From contig NZ_PPTF01000043.1 of assembly GCF_002902845.1 (NCBI RefSeq), positions 30,809 to 94,808 on the forward strand: a stretch of DNA of 64,000 bases. Reading direction: 5' to 3'. A program made the position numbers and the translations under genes. Of the stretch, positions 39,410 to 47,826 are shown in pieces. This DNA is from Chromobacterium sinusclupearum (GTDB lineage Bacteria > Pseudomonadota > Gammaproteobacteria > Burkholderiales > Chromobacteriaceae). Position 1 is the first letter of the stretch, and the number at the start of each line of letters is the position of its first letter. Below the pieces are notes generated by a model. The model was not told the origin of the DNA, did no database searches, and saw only the letters and a program-made list of their open reading frames with translations.

Positions 39410-40441
39410 CTAGCTGCGCGCCTCGAAACCGGCCAGCACATTCACCACATTGTCGCCTATCGGCCCCACCGCGTAGCCGCCCTCCAGGCAGAACAGCGTC
39501 GGCAGTTTCAGTCCCGCCAGACGCGCCCCCAGCGTGACGAAGTCCGGCGTGCCCAGTTGGAAACGGGAAATCGGGTCGCCCTCGAAGGTGTCGACGCCCA
39601 GCGACACCACCAGCGCCTCGGCGCCGAAGCGGGCGATCTGCTCCAGCGCGCAGTCCAGCGCGAAGAACCAGGTGCTGACGCAGGAACCCGCCGCCAGCGG
39701 AAAATTGAAGTTGTACCCCAGCCCCTCGCCCTCGCCCTTTTCGTCGGCAAAACCCAGGAAGAATGGATATTCCGTGCGCGGATCGCCGTGGATGGACAAA
39801 AACAGCACGTCGGAGCGGTGATAGAAAATATCCTGGGTGCCGTTGCCGTGGTGGTAATCGACGTCCAGCACGGCCACCCGGTGCGCGCCGCGATCGCGCA
39901 GCGCCTGGGCGGCGATGGCGGCGTTATTGAAGAAGCAATACCCGCCGCAATAGTCGCGCGCGGCATGATGACCGGGCGGCCGGGTCAACGCGAAGATGGC
40001 GCGCTCGCCGCCGATCAGCCTGTCCACCGCGGTCAGCGCCACATCGGAGGAAGCGGTGGCCGCCTGCCAGGTGCCGGCGGTGATCGGCGTGCCGCAGTCC
40101 ATCGAGTAGTAACAGAGCTGGCCTTCCACATGCTCCGGCACGGCCTCGCGCAAGCGGCGGATCTGCCACATCTTGGGCAAGGCGTCATAATCGCGCCCCA
40201 TCTCGCTCCAGCGCTGCCAGGCAGTTTCCAGGAAGCGGACATACCCCTCGTCGTGCACGCGTAGAATCGGCTCCAGACCATGCCGGCGCGGATGCGCGAC
40301 GTCGCCCAGATCGCGCTGCCGCACCGCGGCCAGCACCATGTCGGCGCGGGAAGGGGTTTCGAAACAAGGCTTCAGCGTGCCGTCTATCAACTCGGAACGG
40401 CCGTGCTGCAGACGGTGGGAATCGGAATAGATGGTAAGCAT
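39410..40441 (-). CDS. aphA: Acetylpolyamine amidohydrolase (class II HDAC-like)
   Basis: Zinc hydrolase removing acetyl groups from acetylated polyamines. 343 residues from ATG at 40441. Motifs match the histone-deacetylase fold: RPPGHHAA (H158, H159), DVDYHHGNG (zinc ligands D195, H197), D284, and the catalytic Tyr Y323 in GGYAVG. These positions coincide with those I recall for the Mycoplana ramosa enzyme, and GDPRTEYPFFLGFADE is typical of the polyamine-type rather than acetoin-type branch. Function on polyamines is inferred. Confidence 0.88.
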   Translation of the reverse strand: MLTIYSDSHRLQHGRSELIDGTLKPCFETPSRADMVLAAVRQRDLGDVAHPRRHGLEPILRVHDEGYVRFLETAWQRWSEMGRDYDALPKMWQIRRLREAVPEHVEGQLCYYSMDCGTPITAGTWQAATASSDVALTAVDRLIGGERAIFALTRPPGHHAARDYCGGYCFFNNAAIAAQALRDRGAHRVAVLDVDYHHGNGTQDIFYHRSDVLFLSIHGDPRTEYPFFLGFADEKGEGEGLGYNFNFPLAAGSCVSTWFFALDCALEQIARFGAEALVVSLGVDTFEGDPISRFQLGTPDFVTLGARLAGLKLPTLFCLEGGYAVGPIGDNVVNVLAGFEARS

Positions 40442-40536
40442 GGACTTTTCCGGCAATGGAAAACTCTATGCTCCCGCCATGGCATGCCAGGGGTCAAACC
40501 TTGTTCGCGGCACATTTGCGCCAGAGCAAGCGCGGA

Positions 40537-40944
40537 TCAGGATACTTGGCCGGCCACGTAATACCAGCGTCCATCCTCGCGGACGAAGCGGCTGACCTCG
40601 TGCAGGCGCTCAGCCTTGCCGCCCACTTTGTAACGGGCGACAAACTCGACCAGCCCTGCCTCATCGCCGTCCAATCCGGCCTCGCAACGCTGGATTTCCA
40701 GCCCTATCCATTTCACCACGCCAGCGTCTTCGGCCAGATTCAATTGTTCAGGCCGGGTGGACGCATGCCAGGTGGCCAGCAGATAGTCTTCCAGCCCCAG
40801 CGCATAGGCGCTGTAGCGGGAACGCATCAGCGCCTGCGCGGTGGGCGCCGGCGGCGCGTCGGGCTGATGATAGCGGCCGCAGCAGGCCGCCAGATCGCCG
40901 CCTCCGCAGGGGCAGGCGACATAGGCGTGTTTCTTCGACTTCAT
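40537..40944 (-). CDS. YchJ-family SEC-C motif protein
   Basis: Unknown function. 135 residues. The N-terminal zinc-binding motif CPCGGGDLAACCGRYH (Cys/His cluster, residues 11-26) and MRSRYSAYALGLEDYLLATWH are diagnostic of the UPF0225/YchJ family, with an NTF2-like rest. The ATG directly abuts the TGA of the preceding lipoprotein gene, so the two form one unit. Confidence 0.85.
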   Translation of the reverse strand: MKSKKHAYVACPCGGGDLAACCGRYHQPDAPPAPTAQALMRSRYSAYALGLEDYLLATWHASTRPEQLNLAEDAGVVKWIGLEIQRCEAGLDGDEAGLVEFVARYKVGGKAERLHEVSRFVREDGRWYYVAGQVS

Positions 40945-41409
40945 TCAGTAACCCAGCGGGGGCAGGCCGTACAACTTGAGCAGAAAATTGCTGAAAGCGG
41001 GATCGGCCGGTTTCGGCGTGTACTTGGGCCAGCGGCGCATCCATTCGCGCAGATGGGCCTCCAGCCTGGCGCGGAAGGCATCGGAATCGATGCGTCCCGC
41101 TTCGCGCTCCACCGTCAGCTGGCGGTAGATGGCGAAATTGTCGTTGTCGACGGCATTGGCGCCGGCAATGCGCAAGCGCGCCGCGCCAAGCTGGTCGGCC
41201 GCCGCGGTGCGGGTCAGCTCGCCAGACTTGACGCGATCGGCCAGCCGATTCGCCTCATCCAGCAGTTGGTCCACCTTGCTGGAGGCGGGGCGAACCGTTG
41301 GCGTCGAGGCCGCGCCGCCGCCAGGATGCACCGGCGCCGCGATCTGTTGCAGGCTGCCGCAGGCGGTCAAGCCGCCCAGCACCGTCAAACCGATGATCAG
41401 TCTTTTCAT
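40945..41409 (-). CDS. Putative lipoprotein of unknown function
   Basis: 154 residues with a lipoprotein signal (LIIGLTVLGGLTAC, lipobox LTAC). The mature part is helical, with a C-terminal segment EWMRRWPKYTPKPADPAFSNF. Not recognised beyond that. Two in-frame ATGs, 41418 and 41409, are possible; 41409 gives the more typical signal. Followed without gap by the YchJ-like gene. Confidence 0.75.
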   Translation of the reverse strand: MKRLIIGLTVLGGLTACGSLQQIAAPVHPGGGAASTPTVRPASSKVDQLLDEANRLADRVKSGELTRTAAADQLGAARLRIAGANAVDNDNFAIYRQLTVEREAGRIDSDAFRARLEAHLREWMRRWPKYTPKPADPAFSNFLLKLYGLPPLGY

Positions 41410-41482
41410 GGCGGCCATTGTAGCCCGTCAGGCCCTTGCGCCGTCAATGGCGCGGATTTCACAATCGATGACGGATTGCGAC

Positions 41483-41508
41483 AAAAAAGCCCGGCGGCAG
41501 CCGGGCTT
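41483..41508 (-). terminator. Terminator after cysK
   Basis: 9-bp perfect stem (41487-41495 with 41500-41508), 4-nt loop, six T following on the minus strand. Confidence 0.88.
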
Positions 41509-41529
41509 CAGCGCTAACCGCGAAACGGT

Positions 41530-42462
41530 TTACGCCAGATGCTCGAACAGCACCGTCGACAGATAACGCTCGCCGAACGACGGAATCACCACCACGATCA
41601 GCTTGCCGGCGTTTTCGGGGCGCTTGGCCAGTTGCAGCGCCGACCACACCGCCGCGCCGGAAGAGATGCCCACCAGGATGCCTTCCTTGGTGGCCACGTC
41701 GCGCGCGGTCTGCAGCGCGTCTTCGTTCTTGACGCGGATGATCTCATCGTAGATCTGCGTATTCAGGATGCCCGGCACAAAGCCCGCGCCTATGCCCTGG
41801 ATCGGGTGCGGCCCTTTGGCGCCGCCGGACAATACCGGCGAGGCGTCCGGCTCCACCGCCACGATCTGCACGCCAGGCTTGCGCGCCTTCAACACTTCGC
41901 CCACGCCGGTGATGGTGCCGCCGGTGCCCACGCCGGCCACGAAGATGTCCACCTTGCCGTCGGTATCGTTCCACACCTCTTCCGCCGTGGTGTTGCGGTG
42001 AATCTCCGGATTGGCCGGATTCTCGAACTGCTGCGGCATGAAATAGGTGTCGGGGTATTCGTCGACCAGCGACTTGGCCTTGGCGATGGCGCCGCCCATG
42101 CCTTCCGGTCCCGGCGTCAGGATCAGCTCCGCGCCGTAGGCCTTCAGCAGCTGGCGGCGTTCCTTGCTCATGGTTTCCGGCATGGTAATGACCAGCTTGT
42201 AGCCGCGCGCCGCGCACACCATGGCCAGGCCGATGCCGGTATTGCCGGAGGTCGGTTCAACGATGACGGTATCCGGCTTGATCTTGCCGGCCTTCTCCGC
42301 CGCGTCCAGCATCGCCACGGCGATGCGGTCCTTGACGCTGTGCGCCGGATTGAAGAATTCCAGCTTGGCGACCACGGTGGCGCCGACGCCCTCGGCAACG
42401 CGGTTAAGCTTGACCAGCGGCGTGTTGCCGATCAGGTCGGTGATGGTATTGGCAATGCGCAT
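41530..42462 (-). CDS. cysK: Cysteine synthase A (O-acetylserine sulfhydrylase)
   Basis: PLP enzyme forming cysteine from O-acetylserine and sulfide. 310 residues from ATG at 42462 (GAGGAAT upstream). PLP lysine in [11 protein letters not shown], substrate loop [10 protein letters not shown], phosphate loop [10 protein letters not shown]. Its sulfide would come from the CysH/CysI proteins encoded at 53-55 kb. Monocistronic, divergent from the channel gene. Confidence 0.95.
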   Translation of the reverse strand: MRIANTITDLIGNTPLVKLNRVAEGVGATVVAKLEFFNPAHSVKDRIAVAMLDAAEKAGKIKPDTVIVEPTSGNTGIGLAMVCAARGYKLVITMPETMSKERRQLLKAYGAELILTPGPEGMGGAIAKAKSLVDEYPDTYFMPQQFENPANPEIHRNTTAEEVWNDTDGKVDIFVAGVGTGGTITGVGEVLKARKPGVQIVAVEPDASPVLSGGAKGPHPIQGIGAGFVPGILNTQIYDEIIRVKNEDALQTARDVATKEGILVGISSGAAVWSALQLAKRPENAGKLIVVVIPSFGERYLSTVLFEHLA

Positions 42463-42628
42463 CGTCTTATTCCTCATCAACCAGAAATATCGGTTCTGAT
42501 ATTCCCCAGCATCATAATCAATGCCAGACAGGCAGCCTAATATTCTTTGCTTATATCCAGCAAACCAAATGCCGGCCATACTCTCTAACCGGCTTTGTTA
42601 TAGTCAATGCAACACAGGCAAGATTCCC

Positions 42629-43501
42629 ATGCCCACCCAGGAAAATCTGATTCCGCTATCCGGCTGGCGCCGCAAGCTCTACATCATCATCTACGAGGCC
42701 GATACCCGCGCCGGGCGAATTTTCGATATGGCGCTGATCATCGCCATCCTGCTGTCCGTCGCCTGCGTGATGCTGGAAAGCGTCTCCTCTATCCGGCAAC
42801 AGTACGGCACGTTGCTGACCGTGCTGGACTGGACTTTCACCATCTTGTTCACGATTGAGTACACCTTGCGGCTGGTATGCGTCCACAAGCCGCTGCGCTA
42901 CGTCAAAAGCTTCTTCGGCGTGATAGACCTGCTGTCCATCCTGCCGCTGTATCTGGGGCTGTTCATTCCGGAGAGCCGCTTCCTCGCCGACATCCGCATT
43001 CTGCGGCTGCTGCGGATGTTCCGCATACTGAAGCTCAGCCGCCACCTGGGCGAGGCCGCGCAATTGCGGCGGGCCCTGCTGGCCAGCCGGCGCAAGATCA
43101 CCGTCTTTCTGGTCACGGTCATCCTGCTGGTGATCGTGCTGGGCACGCTGATGTACGTGATAGAAGGCCCGGAGCACGGCTTCACCAGCATTCCGATCAG
43201 CATCTACTGGGCCATCGTCACGCTGACCACCGTCGGCTTTGGCGACATCACGCCGAAAACGCCGCTGGGCCAGGCGCTGGCCAGCCTGGTGATGATTACC
43301 GGCTATGGCATCATCGCGGTGCCCACCGGCATCGTCAGCGCCGAAATCGCCCGCAGCGTGCCCGACCCCGTCAGCAGCGACAATCGCTCGGCCACCCGGC
43401 TGTGTCCGCATTGCTTTAGCGAAGGCCACGACTGGGACGCCCAGTACTGCAAGCATTGCGGAGGTCAATTGCCGCGCCCAGCCAAAGGCGAAGTCAGCTG
43501 A
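42629..43501 (+). CDS. Kv-type voltage-gated potassium channel with C-terminal zinc ribbon
   Basis: Six-transmembrane ion channel subunit, 290 residues from ATG at 42629. S1-S4 span about residues 30-140, with a regularly spaced Arg-rich S4 ([18 protein letters not shown]). The pore filter is T201-V-G-F-G-D206 between S5 and S6. After S6 comes a linker and a rubredoxin-like zinc ribbon with C259, C262, C274 and C277. The last 8 nt overlap the convergent macrodomain gene. Function of the ribbon is unknown; tetramer assembly or redox/metal gating are possible. Confidence 0.9.
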   Translation: MPTQENLIPLSGWRRKLYIIIYEADTRAGRIFDMALIIAILLSVACVMLESVSSIRQQYGTLLTVLDWTFTILFTIEYTLRLVCVHKPLRYVKSFFGVIDLLSILPLYLGLFIPESRFLADIRILRLLRMFRILKLSRHLGEAAQLRRALLASRRKITVFLVTVILLVIVLGTLMYVIEGPEHGFTSIPISIYWAIVTLTTVGFGDITPKTPLGQALASLVMITGYGIIAVPTGIVSAEIARSVPDPVSSDNRSATRLCPHCFSEGHDWDAQYCKHCGGQLPRPAKGEVS

Positions 43502-44003
43502 GCGCGCGCTGGTAGGCTTCCAGCGCGCGCGGATCGAAGGCCACCAGCCAGACTTCGCGCAGGGCGTGCGGCCGTTCCGACAACCAGGACCGCAACTCCC
43601 TGACCGCCAATTCGCACGCCGCGTCCAAGGGATAGCCATACACGCCGCAGCTGATGGCCGGGAAAGCGATGCGCCGCGCCTCATGCAAGCGCGCCAGCTC
43701 CAGGCTGTTGCGGTAGCAGGCGGCCAGCAAGGCCGCCTCGCCATGGTCGCCGCCCTGCCATACCGGCCCCACGGTATGGATCACATAAGCCGCCCTCAGA
43801 TTAAAGCCCGGCGTGAGCCTCGCCTCTCCGGTCGGGCAACCGCCCAGCGCGCGGCACGCCTCCAGCAAAGCCGGCCCCGCCGCGCGATGTATCGCGCCAT
43901 CGACGCCGCCACCGCCCAACAAGCTGTTGTTGGCGGCGTTGACGATGGCGTCCACATCCATCTGCGTGATGTCGGCTTGGATGCTGCGCAGCAGTGCGTC
44001 CAT
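43494..44003 (-). CDS. Macrodomain protein (O-acetyl-ADP-ribose deacetylase, YmdB-like)
   Basis: ADP-ribose-binding macrodomain enzyme, 169 residues. Ligand motifs [27 protein letters not shown] (divided here: [18 protein letters not shown]) and the late loop ISCGVYGYP are those of the MacroD/YmdB class, which removes acetyl from O-acetyl-ADP-ribose or ADP-ribose from proteins. ATG at 44003 has GGGGGATG upstream at normal spacing; another in-frame ATG at 44009 is too close to that site. Confidence 0.93.
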   Translation of the reverse strand: MDALLRSIQADITQMDVDAIVNAANNSLLGGGGVDGAIHRAAGPALLEACRALGGCPTGEARLTPGFNLRAAYVIHTVGPVWQGGDHGEAALLAACYRNSLELARLHEARRIAFPAISCGVYGYPLDAACELAVRELRSWLSERPHALREVWLVAFDPRALEAYQRALS

Positions 44004-44009
44004 ATTCAT

Positions 44010-44418
44010 CCCCCAGTTTGATATACCTGATGGTAGCGCGATTGCTATCATGTAGCCTTGCGGCTGCGCGGCCTGTTGTTGCGGCTGCGACAGTCGCCAT
44101 CCGGGTTCAAATAGCAAGTGCTTACTCAGCCTTTATCCATCACGTCAAGCTGACGTACGGCGATAAAGTCCGCTCTGCCAAGCCTAGCCGTGGCCTTGCG
44201 GAATTCTGCCGCCGGCTGTGGATAACTTTGTTGATAAGCCGGTGCATAGCTGCGGTAAACGCCCGCAGCCATTGGCTTGCATTGCTTTTGCCCACCCGGG
44301 GACAGATTTTATCAAACCATTGATTTGATTGATTATTCAGTCAGATATCAAACGCTACGCCAACGCTTGTTCCGTGGCCAAGATTGAATATTTACTCCAG
44401 CGAGCGATTGTGGATCAC
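44010..44418. other. Gene-free region with DnaA-box-like sequence
   Basis: No gene on either strand. It holds a perfect DnaA box (TTATCCACA, minus strand, 44225-44217) inside TGTGGATAACTTTGTTGATA, and a weaker TTATCCATC at 44133-44141. The 3' half is AT-richer and probably carries the xseA promoter and leader. Confidence 0.6.
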
Positions 44419-45783
44419 TTGACAAGACCTAATTTTCTTGATCGCAACCAGGATGTGATCAGCGTCTCCTCCCTTAACCGGATGGCGCGCGACCTGCTGG
44501 AAGCAGGCATCCCGCCAGTCTGGATAGGCGGGGAAATCTCCAACCTGACGCTGGCCGCATCCGGCCATGGCTATTTCTCGCTGAAAGATGGCGGCGCCCA
44601 AGTGCGCTGCGTGATGTTCCGCCACAAACTGGCCTTGCTGCCGTTCCGCCCGCAGGAAGGCATGCAGGTGGAGCTGCGCGGCCAGGTGACGCTGTATGAG
44701 GCCCGCGGCGAATTCCAGATCAGTGTCGGCGAGATGCGCGCCGCCGGCCTAGGCCGCCTGTACGAAGCGTTCGAACGGCTGAAAGCGCGGCTGCAGGCCG
44801 AGGGTCTGTTCGACAGCAGCCGCAAGCGCGAGCTGCCGGCCCATCCGGCGGCCATCGGCATCGTCACTTCGCCGGCCGCCGCCGCGTTGCGCGATGTAGT
44901 CAGCACGCTGCGACGCCGCATGCCCGGCATTCCGCTCATTCTCTACCCTGCCCAGGTTCAGGGCGAAGGCTCCGCGCAGCAGATCGCCAATGCCATCCGC
45001 CAGGCCGGCGAGCGGCGCGAGGCCGACGTGCTGATCATCTGCCGCGGCGGCGGCAGCATTGAAGACCTGTGGTCGTTCAATGAAGAAATCGTCGCCCGCG
45101 CCGTGGCCGCCTGCCCGATCCCGACCGTCAGCGGCGTCGGCCATGAAACCGACTTCACCATCTGCGACTTCGTCGCCGACCGACGCGCCCCGACGCCGAC
45201 CGCGGCGGCGGAACTGGTGTCGCCAAACCGCGAGCATCTGGCCATTCAGCTGGAACAGGCCAAGCGCGCGCTGGAACGGGCGCTGGGCCGTTTGTTGACC
45301 GACAAGACGCAGCAGCTGGACTTCCTGGGACGCCGGCTGACCCACCCCGGCTCCAAGCTGCAAGCGCAACGCGACAAGCTTGGCGCCCTGTCCCAAACCC
45401 TGCGGCAACGGGTACACACCATGTTCGATCAGGGCCGCTGGCGCTTGCAACTGGCAGCCAGCCACCTGACGCGTCATCAGCCGGACCTGGCTGCGCAGAG
45501 CCAGCGCCTGCAACAACAGCAAGCCCGGCTGCAACGCGCGCAGGATCGATTGCTGGAGCGGCGCAGCCAGCAACTGGCGCAACTGTCCGCCACGCTGACC
45601 GCATTCAACCCCGAGGCGGTGCTGGCGCGCGGCTACGCCATCGTGCAAAAGCGGAACGGCCAGGCAGTCAAGAACCCGGCCGAACTTCAAGACCATGAAA
45701 GAGTGACGCTGCGGCTGGCCGAAGGCAGCACCGAGGCGCGGATCGAACATCCGCAAGGCGTGCAGCCGGAACTTCCGTTCTAG
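44419..45783 (+). CDS. xseA: Exodeoxyribonuclease VII large subunit
   Basis: Catalytic subunit of the single-strand exonuclease ExoVII. The OB-fold N-terminus (VISVSSLN, VWIGGEISNL, GHGYFSLKDGGAQVRC) and catalytic domain (GIVTSPAAAALRD, ICRGGGSIEDLWSFN, SGVGHETDFTICDFVADRRAPTP split by function) are complete, with a long coiled-coil C-terminus. The start is uncertain. TTG at 44419 gives 454 residues, like homologues; TTG at 44329 and GTG at 44455 are alternatives, and none has a good ribosome binding site. xseB is not adjacent. Confidence 0.9.
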   Translation: MTRPNFLDRNQDVISVSSLNRMARDLLEAGIPPVWIGGEISNLTLAASGHGYFSLKDGGAQVRCVMFRHKLALLPFRPQEGMQVELRGQVTLYEARGEFQISVGEMRAAGLGRLYEAFERLKARLQAEGLFDSSRKRELPAHPAAIGIVTSPAAAALRDVVSTLRRRMPGIPLILYPAQVQGEGSAQQIANAIRQAGERREADVLIICRGGGSIEDLWSFNEEIVARAVAACPIPTVSGVGHETDFTICDFVADRRAPTPTAAAELVSPNREHLAIQLEQAKRALERALGRLLTDKTQQLDFLGRRLTHPGSKLQAQRDKLGALSQTLRQRVHTMFDQGRWRLQLAASHLTRHQPDLAAQSQRLQQQQARLQRAQDRLLERRSQQLAQLSATLTAFNPEAVLARGYAIVQKRNGQAVKNPAELQDHERVTLRLAEGSTEARIEHPQGVQPELPF

Positions 45784-45808
45784 CTCTCAGAATGAAAGTA
45801 CAGGCAAC

Positions 45809-46045
45809 TTATTTGTTAACCCTAGCAGGGTTGCCATTCAAGATCTGATTGGCAAGCTCTTGCTGCGCTTGGTCAGACAAAGTTTCCGTCCGACCATTGG
45901 CATGATGTGGAATATTACTACCTACCGAATAATCTGGAGCGTTCCAGCTTTGATCATCCTCGCTTTCCTTAATGCTGGAGGGCGTTACAGCGCAAGCAGA
46001 CAGCAGTAGAACTAACAACAGCAAGAGAGCCTTAATAGATTTCAT
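45809..46045 (-). CDS. Small putative lipoprotein
   Basis: 78 residues. Signal MKSIKALLLLLVLLLSAC with lipobox LSAC, then a hydrophilic mature part of about 60 residues rich in Ser/Asn/Gln. Not recognised. ATG at 46045 is preferred over 46057 because a GGATG stretch lies about ten bases upstream. Its lower GC content than neighbours is notable. Convergent with xseA. Confidence 0.6.
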   Translation of the reverse strand: MKSIKALLLLLVLLLSACAVTPSSIKESEDDQSWNAPDYSVGSNIPHHANGRTETLSDQAQQELANQILNGNPARVNK

Positions 46046-46191
46046 AGAGATGTTCATCCGGCAAAAAAGTTATCAGTTGGCGTCGGCGCATTGATATAGA
46101 TTTCATTCCATTATCCTATTCAAATAGTGCCGATCTGTAAATTAACGTATACATTCTTTTCGCCTCCAGACTCAAAAACCCCGCTGTTGGA

Positions 46192-46225
46192 ATAAACAAA
46201 AAGGCCGCCCCAATCGGGCGGCCTT
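46192..46225 (-). terminator. Terminator after ispH
   Basis: 10-bp perfect stem (46201-46210 with 46216-46225), 5-nt loop, TTTTTGTTT following on the minus strand; ends the ribF-ileS-lspA-ispH operon. Confidence 0.88.
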
Positions 46226-46246
46226 TTCGCGGCGAAACTGGATAAA

Positions 46247-47179
46247 TCAAGCCGGCCGCAGCGCGGGCGGCAGCGCAAACACCGTCGTCTCCTCCACGCC
46301 AGGTAGTTCCGTCACCTGGCTGATGTCGAAAGACTTGATGCGGTCTATCACCGCCTGCACCAGCACCTCCGGCGCGCTGGCGCCGGCAGTCACGCCGACT
46401 CGGCTCTTGCCGACAAACCACTCCGGCTTCAGCAGATCGGCATTGTCCACCATGTAAGCGTCCACGCCCTTGAGCGCCGCCACTTCGCGCAGGCGGTTGG
46501 AGTTCGAGCTGTTGGGCGAGCCCACCACGACGACCATGTCGCACTGCTCGGCCAGCAATTTCACCGCATCCTGGCGATTCTGCGTGGCGTAGCAAATATC
46601 ATCCTTCTTGGGGCTATGGATGGCCGGGAAGCGCGCCTTCAAGGCGGCGATGATGTCGCGCGTCTCGTCCACCGACAGCGTCGTCTGGCTGACATAGGAC
46701 AGCTGTTCTGGATTGCTCACCTGCAGCTTGGCCACATCGGCCTCGTTCTCCACCAGATACATGCCGGAATCGGCCTGGCCCATGGTGCCCTCCACTTCCG
46801 GATGCCCGGCGTGGCCGATCATGACGATCTCCATGCCCGCCTGCCGCATGCGCTTGACCTCGATATGCACCTTGGTCACCAGCGGACAGGTGGCGTCGTA
46901 CACCGTGAGGCCCAAGGCCTCAGCTTCGGCGCGCACAGACAGCGGCACGCCATGGGCGGAGTAAATCAAGGTGCTGCCAGGCGGCACGTCCTTCAACTCC
47001 TCGATGAACACGGCGCCCTTGGCGCGCAGATCATCGACCACAAAACGGTTGTGCACCACTTCGTGGCGCACATAGATGGGCGCGCCATACAGTTCGATGG
47101 CGCGTTCGACGATGGCGATGGCCCGATCCACGCCGGCGCAGAAGCCGCGCGGGTTGGCAAGCATGATGGTCTTCGACAT
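46247..47179 (-). CDS. ispH: 4-hydroxy-3-methylbut-2-enyl diphosphate reductase
   Basis: Last enzyme of the non-mevalonate pathway, giving IPP and DMAPP. 310 residues from ATG at 47179 (AAGGAAATACGG upstream). Iron-sulfur cysteines lie in [19 protein letters not shown] and the CYAT stretch; the substrate motif [11 protein letters not shown] is intact. Last gene of ribF-ileS-lspA-ispH. Confidence 0.97.
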   Translation of the reverse strand: MSKTIMLANPRGFCAGVDRAIAIVERAIELYGAPIYVRHEVVHNRFVVDDLRAKGAVFIEELKDVPPGSTLIYSAHGVPLSVRAEAEALGLTVYDATCPLVTKVHIEVKRMRQAGMEIVMIGHAGHPEVEGTMGQADSGMYLVENEADVAKLQVSNPEQLSYVSQTTLSVDETRDIIAALKARFPAIHSPKKDDICYATQNRQDAVKLLAEQCDMVVVVGSPNSSNSNRLREVAALKGVDAYMVDNADLLKPEWFVGKSRVGVTAGASAPEVLVQAVIDRIKSFDISQVTELPGVEETTVFALPPALRPA

Positions 47180-47271
47180 CCGTATTTCCTTATTCAAGCC
47201 AGGGTTTTACCCGGCGCATGCGCCAATGGCCCGCACCGCGGGCCATTGCTTTGAATCCAATCCTAGTCCGC

Positions 47272-47772
47272 TCAACGCGATGGCTTTTTGAAACTGTCCA
47301 GCACCATCAGCGCCGCGCCGACGCAAATGAAGGAATCGGCCAGATTGAACGCCGGGTAGTACCACTGGTTGTAGTAGTGAACCAGGATGAAGTCGATCAC
47401 GTGGCCGTAAGCCAGGCGGTCTATCACATTGCCCAGCGCGCCGCCGATGATGAAGGCGGCAGCCAGATTCATCACGCCGCTGAAGCGGCCCTTGACGATG
47501 CTCCAGCCCAGCCAGCCCGACACCGCGAAAGCCAGGATGGTGAACAGATATTTCTGCCAACCGCCGGCATCATGCAAAAAGCTGAACGCCGCGCCCGGAT
47601 TGTAAATCAGGGTGAAGCTGAAAAAGCCGGCTATCACCTGACGCACTTCGCCGTACTGGAAGTTGCCGTTGAAATACAGCTTGCTGATCTGGTCCAGCAC
47701 AACAACCAGCGCCGCCAGCACGAACCACTTGGACCAGCGGCTTGCGCCAGGCATAGTCATTGCAGAATCCAT
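47272..47772 (-). CDS. lspA: Lipoprotein signal peptidase (SPase II)
   Basis: Inner-membrane aspartyl protease that removes signal peptides from prolipoproteins, of which several are encoded in this window (bamB, bamC and others). 166 residues, four membrane segments. Catalytic Asp residues are in GNVIDRL and FNLADSFI. Start ATG 47772 or 47760. A 10-bp GC-rich hairpin lies between it and ileS. Confidence 0.96.
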   Translation of the reverse strand: MDSAMTMPGASRWSKWFVLAALVVVLDQISKLYFNGNFQYGEVRQVIAGFFSFTLIYNPGAAFSFLHDAGGWQKYLFTILAFAVSGWLGWSIVKGRFSGVMNLAAAFIIGGALGNVIDRLAYGHVIDFILVHYYNQWYYPAFNLADSFICVGAALMVLDSFKKPSR

Positions 47773-47826
47773 TTATGGGTTTCCCATTGCTGACGGGGCC
47801 GCCCGCGCGGCCCCGTTACCGACGGA

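Noticed and set aside
44128..44330. Chromosomal replication origin upstream of xseA.
   Set aside because: One perfect DnaA box and one weak one are not enough, and no origin-linked genes are present.
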